Source: Marinicella meishanensis
GTDB lineage: Bacteria; Pseudomonadota; Gammaproteobacteria; Xanthomonadales; Marinicellaceae
Reading direction: 5' to 3'
Assembly (NCBI RefSeq): GCF_019931145.1
Contig: NZ_JAIOUV010000002.1
Coordinates: 248,001 to 312,000, forward strand
Length of the DNA stretch: 64,000 nt
The notes below the pieces were generated by a model. The model was given only the letters and a program-made list of their open reading frames with translations, did no database searches and had not been told where the DNA came from. Shown one piece after another: positions 1 to 8,307 of this stretch. The stretch's first letter is position 1; each line of letters opens with the position of its first letter. Position numbers and translations under genes: made by a program.

Positions 1-112
1 TGAATTGTTGTTCTTCGGCAGCCGTGCCATCACACCAATGAATGTGGTCGGGTTGAGTCAATTCAGCCACTTGTTTGACCCAATCGGCCAAGGCTTGGTT
101 TGTTGTGGTCAT
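1..112 (-). CDS. pckG: GTP-dependent phosphoenolpyruvate carboxykinase, N-terminal fragment
   Basis: Partial gene cut by the left edge of the window; only the first 37 codons are visible, starting at the ATG complementary to 110-112. The translated start contains LADWVKQVAELTQPDHIHW followed by CDGTAAEEQ. This matches the N-terminus of GTP-type PEP carboxykinases, where an 'ALTQPD.v.WCDGS.EE' segment is typical. The enzyme converts oxaloacetate and GTP to phosphoenolpyruvate and CO2 in gluconeogenesis. No clear Shine-Dalgarno sequence precedes the ATG. The gene lies 109 bp beyond the parB stop on the same strand, and that gap could hold its promoter. The short fragment limits certainty. Confidence 0.7.
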   Translation of the reverse strand, partial: MTTTNQALADWVKQVAELTQPDHIHWCDGTAAEEQQF

Positions 113-221
113 GTCAACTTTATCTTACAGAAAAATTGGTGGCAAACCTTAACCTTTCAAGCCCTGAAAATCAAGCAAAAGCGATCAAGATCCAGTAAAA
201 TCAAGGCTTTTTTGGTTGCGT

Positions 222-1121
222 TCACTTGATCCGATTCAAGATGCCGTCCAACTCATCTGAGCCGTGGTAATGAATGACCAATTTGCCGTTGCCTTTGGGG
301 CTGTGATGGATGTCAACTTTGGCACACAGTTGTTCGGACAATTTCTGTTCCAGGTGTTTGATGTCTGCTGACTTTGCGACCGCTTTCGGTGCGGCTTTGA
401 CCGCCGGATTTTTCAAAGATTTGACCAAGGCTTCGGCTTGCCTGACCGACATCTTTTTGCTGCTGATTTGCTGTGCTGCCGGCCATTGTTGCGCCTCATC
501 CAAGGCCAACAAACAGCGGGCATGACCCATTTCCAACAGACCATCATTGAGCATGTCTTTGACTTTGGGGGTCAGCTCCAACAACCGCAATAGATTGCTC
601 ACCGCCACCCGTGAACGCCCAACCGCTTCCGCCGCTTGGGCATGGGTGATGGTGAATTCCTCGATCAGCCGTTGCAAGGCCAAGGCTTCTTCCAAGGGAT
701 TGAGGTCTTCACGCTGGATGTTCTCAATCAAGGCCATGGCGATGGTTTGTTGGTCATCCACTTGTTTGACCAACACCGGCACTTCGGTCAATTGGGCCAG
801 TTGCGCCGCACGCCAGCGCCGTTCACCGGCGATGATTTCATAGCGGTTTCCGGCTATGTGCCTGACCACGATTGGTTGCACGATGCCCTGGGCCTCAATC
901 GAGTCGGCCAATTCTTGCAATTTGCCTTGATCCATGATGCTGCGAGGTTGGTATTGGCCCGGCTGCAGTTGATCGGTTTGTAGGGTTTGCAGCTCACTGG
1001 TGGTTTCTGGACTGCTTTTGGCTTCGGTGCGACTGCCCAACAAGGCATCCAAACCCCGTCCCAAGCCGCTTTTGCGGGCCGGTTTTTTGCTCGCTTTCTT
1101 CTTGGTCAATTTTTTAGGCAT
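222..1121 (-). CDS. parB: Chromosome partitioning protein ParB
   Basis: Centromere-binding partner of ParA in chromosome segregation, 299 aa, a usual size. The N-terminus is a lysine-rich tail followed by GLGRGLDALLG, typical of chromosomal ParB. The ParB/Spo0J nuclease-like fold follows, with the CTP-binding signature GERRWRAAQLA and ENIQREDLNPLEEA. A helix-turn-helix around HAQAAEAVGRSRVAVSNLLR comes next, and then a C-terminal dimerisation region. A strong ribosome-binding site (GAGGAGG) sits just upstream of the ATG, and the start overlaps the parA stop by 8 bp, so translation is probably coupled. No canonical parS (GTTTCACGTGAAAC) was seen in the window. Confidence 0.96.
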   Translation of the reverse strand: MPKKLTKKKASKKPARKSGLGRGLDALLGSRTEAKSSPETTSELQTLQTDQLQPGQYQPRSIMDQGKLQELADSIEAQGIVQPIVVRHIAGNRYEIIAGERRWRAAQLAQLTEVPVLVKQVDDQQTIAMALIENIQREDLNPLEEALALQRLIEEFTITHAQAAEAVGRSRVAVSNLLRLLELTPKVKDMLNDGLLEMGHARCLLALDEAQQWPAAQQISSKKMSVRQAEALVKSLKNPAVKAAPKAVAKSADIKHLEQKLSEQLCAKVDIHHSPKGNGKLVIHYHGSDELDGILNRIK

Positions 1122-1899
1122 GGTTCCTCCTCAACAGTTCACTGGCCAAGCCCTTGTAGGCCACCGCCCCGCGAGACAAGTGGTCATACTCAATGGCAGA
1201 TTGCCCATAACTGGGAGCCTCGGCCACTTTCACATTGCGTGGCACCACCGTCATGAACACTTTGGAGCCAAAATGTTCGCTGATTTGGGCGGCCACGTCA
1301 TTGGCCAGGTTGTTGCGGCCATCAAACATGGTGCGCAACAAGCCTTCAATTTCGAGTTTGGGATTGACACTTTGCCGAACCCGCTCAATGGTGTCCATCA
1401 AAGAGGTCAAACCTTCCAAGGCATAGTACTCGCATTGCATCGGGATCAGCACACTGTGGGCGGCTGCCAGGGCATTGACGGTCAAGATACTCAAGGATGG
1501 CGGACAATCAATCAACACAAAATCATAATTGGCCACCACCGGCTGTAATTGTTGTTGCAGTATGGTTTGTGGCTCTTCGTATTCCATCAACTGCAGTTCA
1601 GCCGCAGTCAAGTCGGTGTTGGCCCCGATCAAATCCAAGGCTGGAAAACTCATGATGGCGTCGGCGGCCTGACATTCATCCATCAACAATTCACAGGCGG
1701 ATAGATTCAAGGCCCGCGAATCGGCACCACAGGCCATGGTGGCATTGCCTTGTGGGTCCAAATCAATCAATAAGACTTGCTTGCCCAGTTGCGACAGGCC
1801 CACCGCCAAGTTAACGGTGGTGGTGGTCTTGCCGACCCCACCCTTTTGGTTGGCCACGGCGATGATTTTGTGTTTGTATTGACTCATGTCACTGCCCAT
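1114..1899 (-). CDS. parA: Chromosome partitioning ATPase ParA
   Basis: Soj/ParA-type ATPase of 261 aa that drives chromosome segregation with ParB. It shows the deviant Walker A motif KGGVGKTTT near residue 20, the A' motif LLIDLDPQGNAT, and Walker B VLIDCPPSLS. A second in-frame ATG at 1887 (MSQYKHKI) is an alternative start; neither is preceded by a convincing Shine-Dalgarno sequence. The gene sits 12 bp downstream of rsmG and overlaps parB, giving the common order rsmG-parA-parB. mnmG, often next to rsmG in other bacteria, is about 30 kb away here. Confidence 0.96.
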   Translation of the reverse strand: MGSDMSQYKHKIIAVANQKGGVGKTTTTVNLAVGLSQLGKQVLLIDLDPQGNATMACGADSRALNLSACELLMDECQAADAIMSFPALDLIGANTDLTAAELQLMEYEEPQTILQQQLQPVVANYDFVLIDCPPSLSILTVNALAAAHSVLIPMQCEYYALEGLTSLMDTIERVRQSVNPKLEIEGLLRTMFDGRNNLANDVAAQISEHFGSKVFMTVVPRNVKVAEAPSYGQSAIEYDHLSRGAVAYKGLASELLRRNHA

Positions 1900-1911
1900 T
1901 GCTTGTGTGCT

Positions 1912-2559
1912 TCATTGTTTGCAGAACTCATACAGTTTGCGTGCTTCAGCCAGAAACGGCACCTGTATGTCCCACACCTGGGTCTGATGGAACCCACCAT
2001 CGGCTGCCAATGGTTCAGGTTTGGGTCCTTTCATGGCCAAAAACCGGGTCTGGTTGTGGCCCAAATGGGCCGTCATGGCCAAAAATTGATTGGTTGCCGA
2101 AAAAGCCCGTGATGTTACCACATCAAATTTTTTATCAGGAAAATAATTTTCCACCCGCTCGTGGACCACCGTGACATTTGACAATCCCAATTCGCGCTTC
2201 ACTTGGCGCATGAAACGGGCTTTTTTGCCCACCGCATCCAACAACACCAATGCCTTATCGGGGTACATGATGGCCAAAATAAACCCAGGGATGCCGGCTC
2301 CGGTGCCCACATCGATGATGCGATCACCCTGATAATGCGGCACCACGGCCAAAGCATCCAAGGCATGGTGGGTGACCATCTGCGCCAAATCGTCAATCGC
2401 TGTGAGGTTGTAGGCCTGGTTCCATTTGCGCAACATCAGCAAGTAGTCCATGATCACCGTTGCCTGGTCGGTTGACAAGCCCAACTGCGCCATTCCCTGG
2501 ACCAGTTGTTTTGTTTGTAACTTTATTAAATTGGCTTCGTTCATTGGTGAAAGTATCAT
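1912..2559 (-). CDS. rsmG: 16S rRNA (guanine527-N7)-methyltransferase RsmG
   Basis: SAM-dependent enzyme (GidB family) that methylates N7 of G527 in 16S rRNA. At 215 aa it is the usual size. The conserved segment MLRKWNQAYNLTAIDD precedes the SAM-binding motif I IIDVGTGAGIPGFILA. An acidic strand follows (VLLDAVGKKARFMRQ), then VVTSRAFSATNQFL, which matches the family's 'v.sRAfa....l' motif. An alternative ATG at 2544 would shorten the protein by five residues; no strong ribosome-binding site decides between them. It is the first gene of the minus-strand block rsmG-parA-parB and is divergent from the methyltransferase gene at 2681. Confidence 0.95.
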   Translation of the reverse strand: MILSPMNEANLIKLQTKQLVQGMAQLGLSTDQATVIMDYLLMLRKWNQAYNLTAIDDLAQMVTHHALDALAVVPHYQGDRIIDVGTGAGIPGFILAIMYPDKALVLLDAVGKKARFMRQVKRELGLSNVTVVHERVENYFPDKKFDVVTSRAFSATNQFLAMTAHLGHNQTRFLAMKGPKPEPLAADGGFHQTQVWDIQVPFLAEARKLYEFCKQ

Positions 2560-2680
2560 AAAATGTGACTTTTAACCCATGATATGGCACTGATAATCAG
2601 TAAAGTAATATGACACAGCACTGCGACCGAGCGCACAGGGATCAGACAGCCACATCATAACAAAAAAGGCGAATCAATAC

Positions 2681-3319
2681 ATGAATTTTGACACAGCAAG
2701 ACAGAACATGGTCACCCAACAGGTCCGCTCTTGGGATGTCATCAACAAAGACATTTTGCACGCCATGTTGCACATCCAAAGGGAAGAATTTGTGCAGGTG
2801 CCACAGCGCAAGTTGGCATTTGCTGATCTGGCGTTGCCCATTGGCCACGACCAAAGCATGATGAAGCCAGTGATTGAGGGCCGCATGCTGCAAGCCATCG
2901 ATTTACAGGCCGACCAGCTGGTGTTGGAAATTGGCACCGGCAGTGCTTATGTCACCGCCCTGATCAGCCAACTGGTCAGCCACGTCCACAGCATCGATGT
3001 GCACGAGGACTTCACCACCGCAGCCAAACAAAAACTGAAAGAAAACCACATTGACAACGTCACCTGTGAAACCGAAGACTTTTATACTTTCCAGCCGGTG
3101 CAAAAATACGACCGGGTGGTGCTCACCGGTTCGGTCGACGCTTTGCCGCCACAGGTCTTTGACTGGATCAAAAAAGGCGGTCAAATTTTCGTGGTGGTCG
3201 GTCAAGACCCCATCATGGAAGCCCGGGTTTACACAGCCCCTGACCAATATTCATCGCATTTTGACACGGTTGTTGCCAAACTGGAACAGCCCAACGAACA
3301 ACACACATTCAAACTCTGA
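2681..3319 (+). CDS. pcm: Protein-L-isoaspartate O-methyltransferase family protein
   Basis: SAM-dependent methyltransferase of 212 aa resembling PCMT enzymes, which repair isoaspartyl residues in damaged proteins. The N-terminal MNFDTARQNMVTQQVRSWDV and the SAM motif LVLEIGTGSAYVTALIS are visible, as is the substrate-side IGHDQSMMKPVI, equivalent to the family's 'IG.gQTiS.P'. Both the second motif (GHDQSMMKP) and motif I (GTGSAY rather than GTGSGY) depart from classical Pcm. Activity on isoaspartate is therefore likely but not certain. A modest AAGG ribosome-binding site precedes the ATG. It ends only 7 bp before tolC, with which it is probably co-transcribed. Confidence 0.82.
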   Translation: MNFDTARQNMVTQQVRSWDVINKDILHAMLHIQREEFVQVPQRKLAFADLALPIGHDQSMMKPVIEGRMLQAIDLQADQLVLEIGTGSAYVTALISQLVSHVHSIDVHEDFTTAAKQKLKENHIDNVTCETEDFYTFQPVQKYDRVVLTGSVDALPPQVFDWIKKGGQIFVVVGQDPIMEARVYTAPDQYSSHFDTVVAKLEQPNEQHTFKL

Positions 3320-3326
3320 CAATCCT

Positions 3327-4679
3327 ATGAAGAAAATTGTATTAATCGGCGCCTTGATGACGGGTACCGCACAAGCCGAAGATTTGGTTGACATCCTGCA
3401 AGTGGCCTTACAAGAGGACCCACAACTCAGTGCCGCTAAATTCAATCAAGAAGCCACCTTGGAAAATAAGAAACAAGCCTGGGCCAATTTCCTGCCGCAG
3501 GTGGATGGCTCATGGTCCAAATCCGAATCCAATTCCAGAACTGAGTTCGATGGCGGCCAAGTCAATGACCCACCCAAGTCTGAAAGTGATGGCTGGAACC
3601 TCAGCCTCAACCAAAGCATTTACAACCACACCAACGTGATTGGCCTGCAACAAGCCGATCTGGAAATCGCCAAAGGCCATGCCAATTACGATGCCGCGGT
3701 GCAGGATTTTCTGGTGCGGGTGTCCGAAAGCTATTTCGACGTGTTGACCAACATCGATGCGGTCAAATTCGCCGAGGCCGAAGAAAAAGCCATCCAACGC
3801 CAGCTGGAGCAAGCCGAACAACGCTATGAAGTGGGTTTGGCTGCGATCACCGATGTGCATGAAGCCCGCGCCCAATACGACGGCGCCCGGGCCAGTGTCA
3901 TCAGCGCCAAAAACCTGTTGGATGACACCAAAGAGGCATTGTATGAAATCACCTTGAACTATTACCCCAGCCTGAACTCTTTGCCCGATGAATTCAACCA
4001 ACAAACCTTGGCCAACGATGACATCAAATACTGGGAAGATTTGGCACTGAACAACAACCCCGAATTGGTGGTCGCCAAAATCGATGCCGACTTGGCGGAG
4101 AAAACCATGCAAGTGCAACAAGCCGGCCATTACCCCACGGTGGGTTTGTCGGCCAGTCGCGGCAAATCAAACGCCGCCGGTAGGTCCTTCCAGGATTTTG
4201 ACGAGAATGGCAACTTGGTGGATCGGGTCACCCCAGACAGCAGCGCCACTTCTTCATCCATTTCGTTGAATGTGAGCGTGCCCATCTTCTCTGGTGGCCG
4301 CACCTCGTCATTGACCCGCCAAGCCAAACTGCGTTACCGCGCGGCGATGGAAAACTACGACCGCACCACCTTCTCCACCGTGCGCAGCACCCGCAATGCT
4401 TATCACAACGTGGAAGCCGGCTGGAGTTCGGTCCAAGCCCGACAACTGGCGGTGGTTTCGGCCAAAAGTGCTGAACAAGCCACTGCGGCTGGTTTTGAAG
4501 TGGGCACCCGCAACATCGTTGAGGTGCTGAATTCACAACGGACTTTGTATCAAGCCCAACGTGATTACTCGCGAGCCAAACATGATTATTTGTTGAATAT
4601 TTTGCGCCTGAAACGCGCCGCCGGCATCCTGGAACAGGCCGACATCGAAAGTGTTAATGCACTGCTAACTGTTCAATGA
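3327..4679 (+). CDS. tolC: TolC family outer membrane efflux protein
   Basis: Outer-membrane channel of 450 aa for tripartite efflux pumps and type I secretion. The chosen ATG gives a clean signal peptide ending ...GTAQA-ED. The body has the duplicated TolC architecture. Each half has long amphipathic helices (for example VQDFLVRVSESYFDVLTN and QLEQAEQRYEVGLAAITDV), the second ending in FEVGTRNIVEVLNSQRTLYQAQRDY, a strong TolC signature. It follows the Pcm-like gene by 7 bp and lacks its own obvious Shine-Dalgarno site, suggesting coupling. Its last 26 bp overlap the convergent PilZ gene. No inner-membrane pump genes lie next to it, so its partners are unlinked. Confidence 0.93.
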   Translation: MKKIVLIGALMTGTAQAEDLVDILQVALQEDPQLSAAKFNQEATLENKKQAWANFLPQVDGSWSKSESNSRTEFDGGQVNDPPKSESDGWNLSLNQSIYNHTNVIGLQQADLEIAKGHANYDAAVQDFLVRVSESYFDVLTNIDAVKFAEAEEKAIQRQLEQAEQRYEVGLAAITDVHEARAQYDGARASVISAKNLLDDTKEALYEITLNYYPSLNSLPDEFNQQTLANDDIKYWEDLALNNNPELVVAKIDADLAEKTMQVQQAGHYPTVGLSASRGKSNAAGRSFQDFDENGNLVDRVTPDSSATSSSISLNVSVPIFSGGRTSSLTRQAKLRYRAAMENYDRTTFSTVRSTRNAYHNVEAGWSSVQARQLAVVSAKSAEQATAAGFEVGTRNIVEVLNSQRTLYQAQRDYSRAKHDYLLNILRLKRAAGILEQADIESVNALLTVQ

Positions 4680-4986
4680 ATTCATTCAAGGTGGTTTGAT
4701 CGGCATCTGAAATATCGATGATTTGAAAACCACCGAATGTCAAACCACTGGTTTGTAAGTCTGACCATATGCATTCCGCGCCGACCTTGATATATACTTC
4801 AGGGTCGCCGGTCAGCACCAGCTCCAATTGAAAGATCATCCCCGGGTTCATGCCCACGCGACCGGCCAGCAAAAATCCACTGGCAGAAATGTCAATCAAG
4901 CGACCGATGCGGTCTTGACTCAATTGATTGACAGCCAATGATCCCTCAGGGGGATTCACGCGGGTATTCTCTCTTTTCTCAAACAT
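4654..4986 (-). CDS. PilZ domain protein, cyclic-di-GMP receptor
   Basis: Single PilZ domain of 110 aa. The c-di-GMP-binding motifs are intact: RxxxR appears as RENTR near residues 5-9, and D/NxSxxG as DISASG near residue 34. The ATG at 4986 is preferred over the one at 4992 because AGGA sits 7 nt upstream of it. It starts 17 bp after the DUF1631 gene on the same strand and is probably the second cistron of that operon, suggesting that the two proteins act together. Its 3' end overlaps tolC convergently by 26 bp. Confidence 0.85.
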   Translation of the reverse strand: MFEKRENTRVNPPEGSLAVNQLSQDRIGRLIDISASGFLLAGRVGMNPGMIFQLELVLTGDPEVYIKVGAECIWSDLQTSGLTFGGFQIIDISDADQTTLNEFIEQLAVH

Positions 4987-5003
4987 GATCATTTCCTGTG
5001 CGG

Positions 5004-7280
5004 TCAGGCCGCCATTTTCTTCAATCGGTTCATGATTTTATTCAGTGCTTTTCTGAAATAGCCCCCTTCGGGTATGTCCACCTTGATGATGTTTTTGCGC
5101 ACCATGTCGATGGCCAATCGGGGCAATTTCATTTTGTGTGGATGGCGCCCCACCAAATCCACAAACAGCACCGTTTCACTCATGGTGCTGACCCAGCTGA
5201 GCTTGCGCCGCAAGGTTTCTTTTTGTTGGTTGATGATGAAATCAAACAAGGAGCCATATGGCATGTTGATGACCTTCTCCATGATCAGTTTTTCTTCGTC
5301 ATTCAACTCCCTGATTTCTTCAATTTTCTTGTTGGCCGTTTCCACTTCCTGGCTTTTGACGGCCTCATCAATGGACAACACTTTTTTCAAAGTCGGCGGC
5401 TTGGCTTCCTCGGGTGACTCTTTTTCTTTTTCTTGCCAGCCCAGGCAGGTATGGATGTTGTCTTTGGTGGAAATGCGGTCTCGCTTGGAGAATCCCAGTT
5501 CATCCATGGTCTGATCCAGGTGATGCATGGCGGCCAATTTATCGGGGCCGCTGAGATTCATGAATTCTTTTTTGTTGCCTATTTGTGAGATGATCTGTGC
5601 CGACTGGGTTTTCTTCTGCCACTGTTCTGAATCCTTGCCTTCGCGTAACAGGGTCAGCGTCAACGAGTCTTTCCAGACATGCTGAATGATGTCCCTGATG
5701 AACTTCACATCACAGCCGTCCAGAATTTGATCCAAGTGTTTTTCCACCTCGGCTTTGGTGACTTCCATCTTTTCCTTGCCTTGGGCAGCACTGATCCACT
5801 TTTGTTCGGCTTTTTGTGCCCGATTCTCAGTGACTTCCAAATACTGTGTCAGGTCTTTAAGGGCGTCGACAAAGGATGCGGTCGAACCATCGAATGATTT
5901 GGCCGCTGAATCGCTGTATTGGTGGATCTGCTTGATGACATTGGTGCCGTGCCACTTTTGCGAGGATTCAACCAACAGTTCCATGAATTTTCTGGCTGGG
6001 TGAGCGGCATCGGCAAAAAAGTTTTCGTCATTGACTGCCATGCGCAACAAGGGCACATTGATGGCATTGAACGATGAGCGGATGTGCGAATCGATGGTCT
6101 CGTCATTCTCGATTTCATCATACACCATGCCCATCAGATCAAGGGTTTTGTGTTGTTTGGGCGACAGCTCAGGGTAGTAATTGCCGGTGTTGTTTTTGAC
6201 CTGGTCAGCCAACATCTCTTTCAAGTTGTTGATGTTCTTGCTGGTCGCAACTACCCCGGATTCTTGGGCGATCTGGGCCAATGCCTGGTCAAAATCGGTG
6301 TCGGCAATGCTCTGGCCACTGCCGTCACTGACAGGTTGCTTGACTGCCGAACCGCGGGCCGGCGACAACAAGTCAAAGATGTTTTCCACCAACTGTTTGG
6401 TTTGTGGATCAAACTGCCGGGTCGGGGGTTGGTAATCACCAGCGGCGATGCCCGGTGATCCGGCTTGACCGCCCGGGTGGCTGCCACCGAGATAACCACC
6501 ACCGGGCTGACCTGAGGCACCCATTGGACCGCCGCCCATGGGCCCACTGCTTGGAGCGCCACCGTGGGCTCCCATGTCTGCGGCAGCGGCTTGCTCAGCA
6601 GCGGCTTGTTCAGATTCGGGGTGATCACCAGCTGAGCGCCTCCCAGCGGCACGTTTCGGTTTGGCCACTTCAGGCTGAATGTTGGGTAAGATCCCGGCAT
6701 CAATGAACACCTGATTGATTTCGTGGTAAGCCTGGTTGATGTTGCTGCTGAATTCTTTGGTGATCAATTCAATGATCATGGTTTTAACCTGCACTGCAAA
6801 CTCAATGGATTTGAAGGCATGGCTGAACAGCCAAACGATAGATGCGGGTGAAAACGGCATGTTGGTTTTGTCGATCTGTTCATTGCCATAGATCACATTC
6901 ATGCGCTTTTCCAAGGTGTACAATTCACCGTGACTCACCACTTCCAAGGTGGAGTCCATTTGTGTCAGCGACAAGGAGATGGACAGCTCTTCGTCTTCCA
7001 CCAGGGACAGGGACATTTTTTTGTCGGATTTGTTGACTTCTGCTGAAATGAATTCAGGCATGGATTTGATTTTGGTGCGCATCAATTGCGAAAATTGTTT
7101 GGCCCCAGATTTCAACTGCCGATACTGATTGAACAACTCCTGCTCTGCTTGATTCGAAGTGGCATTCTCGGCCAAGTTGAACAGTTTTTTCAAGGTCAGG
7201 CTCATGGCCGCCTTCAGGTTCACCTGTAAGTGCTTATCAAAAATAACAATGCATTCGCTTAATATTTTGTTTTTATTCAT
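5004..7280 (-). CDS. DUF1631 family protein, unknown function
   Basis: Large soluble protein of 758 aa from the ATG at 7280 (MNKNKILSECIVIFDKHL). A longer in-frame reading to 7373 exists but has no support. It resembles DUF1631 proteins, which some databases mislabel as thymidine phosphorylase. No catalytic motif is evident. The protein is mostly helical, with a low-complexity Gly/Pro/Ala stretch around residues 215-290 (repeats such as GGGPMG and GGGYLGG) separating an N-terminal domain from a long C-terminal one. The basic C-terminus ends ...RLKKMAA. The next cistron is a PilZ protein, so a role in c-di-GMP-linked surface behaviour is plausible but inferred. Confidence 0.75.
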   Translation of the reverse strand: MNKNKILSECIVIFDKHLQVNLKAAMSLTLKKLFNLAENATSNQAEQELFNQYRQLKSGAKQFSQLMRTKIKSMPEFISAEVNKSDKKMSLSLVEDEELSISLSLTQMDSTLEVVSHGELYTLEKRMNVIYGNEQIDKTNMPFSPASIVWLFSHAFKSIEFAVQVKTMIIELITKEFSSNINQAYHEINQVFIDAGILPNIQPEVAKPKRAAGRRSAGDHPESEQAAAEQAAAADMGAHGGAPSSGPMGGGPMGASGQPGGGYLGGSHPGGQAGSPGIAAGDYQPPTRQFDPQTKQLVENIFDLLSPARGSAVKQPVSDGSGQSIADTDFDQALAQIAQESGVVATSKNINNLKEMLADQVKNNTGNYYPELSPKQHKTLDLMGMVYDEIENDETIDSHIRSSFNAINVPLLRMAVNDENFFADAAHPARKFMELLVESSQKWHGTNVIKQIHQYSDSAAKSFDGSTASFVDALKDLTQYLEVTENRAQKAEQKWISAAQGKEKMEVTKAEVEKHLDQILDGCDVKFIRDIIQHVWKDSLTLTLLREGKDSEQWQKKTQSAQIISQIGNKKEFMNLSGPDKLAAMHHLDQTMDELGFSKRDRISTKDNIHTCLGWQEKEKESPEEAKPPTLKKVLSIDEAVKSQEVETANKKIEEIRELNDEEKLIMEKVINMPYGSLFDFIINQQKETLRRKLSWVSTMSETVLFVDLVGRHPHKMKLPRLAIDMVRKNIIKVDIPEGGYFRKALNKIMNRLKKMAA

Positions 7281-7424
7281 GGTCCCAGCTTTTTTTGATG
7301 CGGTCTGGCAAACTGATTCAAGCCCGACGGCTTGGAGGCGTGATGCGCAAGTCCAGACCACATACGTACACACAACACATGATAAATAAATTACAAGATA
7401 GTACAGATATTTGCAAGAATTATC

Positions 7425-7449
7425 ACAACCCGACAGGACGTCGGGTTGT
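7425..7449. terminator. 10-bp perfect stem-loop between DUF937 and DUF1631 genes
   Basis: Inverted repeat ACAACCCGAC / GTCGGGTTGT with a 5-nt loop, located 28 bp after the DUF937 stop on the minus strand. No clear U tract follows in either direction, so it may be a weak or factor-assisted terminator, or an mRNA-stabilising hairpin. Confidence 0.5.
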
Positions 7450-7477
7450 TAACCTTGGATGAGATGGATTTGTGGAT

Positions 7478-8077
7478 TCAGCGCTTGAAAAATCCGCTGA
7501 GTAAGCCCGAACCTTGTTTCAGCACATCGGACAAGTCAACATCACCGTCACCATCACTGTCCAAGGCACGCTCCAAAAACCCCAGGTTGGGCTGGCGTTG
7601 TTGCACGGCTTGGCGCTCTTGTCGCAACAGGTCTTGCAAACCAGACACACCCAGGTTGTTTTGTTGTTTGGCTTTGCCCACTGCACCCAAAACCACCGGT
7701 GCCAAATTGGCCAAAATTTTCCCCACATCGCCGCCGCTCAAGCCAGTGGCTTTGCCCAGTTGATTGGCCACATTGTTTTGCCGTTGGCCCAATACGTGGC
7801 CCAGGATCTTTTCACCCGCAGATTGATGGCTGGACTGGCCCAGCAATGCACCCACATGATCCAAGATGCCGCCCTGGTGGTCACGTTCCAAGGCCCGGGA
7901 CAAGGACTCGGCACCGGCCTGTGACTGGCTGTTTTTTTGCAACGCCGACAACAGCATGGGGATGGCAGCGGCCACCGCCCGTTGGGTGGCGTCCTGATTA
8001 CCGCCCACCTGCCGACTGACCTGTTCAATGGCTTGTTGACCCAAGCTGTCTTTGATGAGATCGAAAATTCCTGACAT
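7478..8077 (-). CDS. DUF937 (YidB-like) protein with calcium-loop-like tail
   Basis: Protein of 199 aa. The N-terminal two-thirds is a DUF937/YidB-like domain, with MSGIFDLIKDSLGQQAIEQV, then AAAIPMLLSALQKN, LLGQ repeats and the GKATGLSGGDVGKILANLAPVVLGA segment typical of the family. Near the C-terminus there is an acidic DSDGDGDVDLSDVLKQ loop (about residues 174-189), which fits the DxDxDG pattern of EF-hand or dockerin-type calcium loops. This tail recurs in DUF937 proteins. No signal peptide is visible. The family's function is unknown. The gene appears to be transcribed alone, with a stem-loop after it. Confidence 0.8.
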   Translation of the reverse strand: MSGIFDLIKDSLGQQAIEQVSRQVGGNQDATQRAVAAAIPMLLSALQKNSQSQAGAESLSRALERDHQGGILDHVGALLGQSSHQSAGEKILGHVLGQRQNNVANQLGKATGLSGGDVGKILANLAPVVLGAVGKAKQQNNLGVSGLQDLLRQERQAVQQRQPNLGFLERALDSDGDGDVDLSDVLKQGSGLLSGFFKR

Positions 8078-8257
8078 AACGAATTCCTGTATTGTAAAAG
8101 AGCATTACAAAATAGACCAAAGCAACCGCAGAAGCAAGCACCCAAGTGTCAACAATCATTAAATCCGCCACCCCAGCACCGACATCTGGCTGGCTGCAAC
8201 CGATCGCTCAGCCCAGGCCGCATTCGCCCAATTGCCAATTTACGTCACCTCACAACG

Positions 8258-8286
8258 CAACAAGGCAGCGCGCGGCTGCCTTGTTG
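8258..8286. terminator. 12-bp perfect stem-loop after the GAPDH gene
   Basis: Inverted repeat CAACAAGGCAGC / GCTGCCTTGTTG with a 5-nt GCGCG loop, 22 bp downstream of the GAPDH stop on the minus strand. The very stable stem suggests transcription termination or 3' stabilisation, although no U run follows on the minus strand. Confidence 0.6.
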
Positions 8287-8307
8287 AATGAATGCACTGA
8301 ACGGCGC

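Noticed and set aside
1-2600. Search for parS centromere sites near parAB
   Set aside because: No GTTTCACGTGAAAC or close variant was seen in the parAB region or elsewhere in the window by eye.
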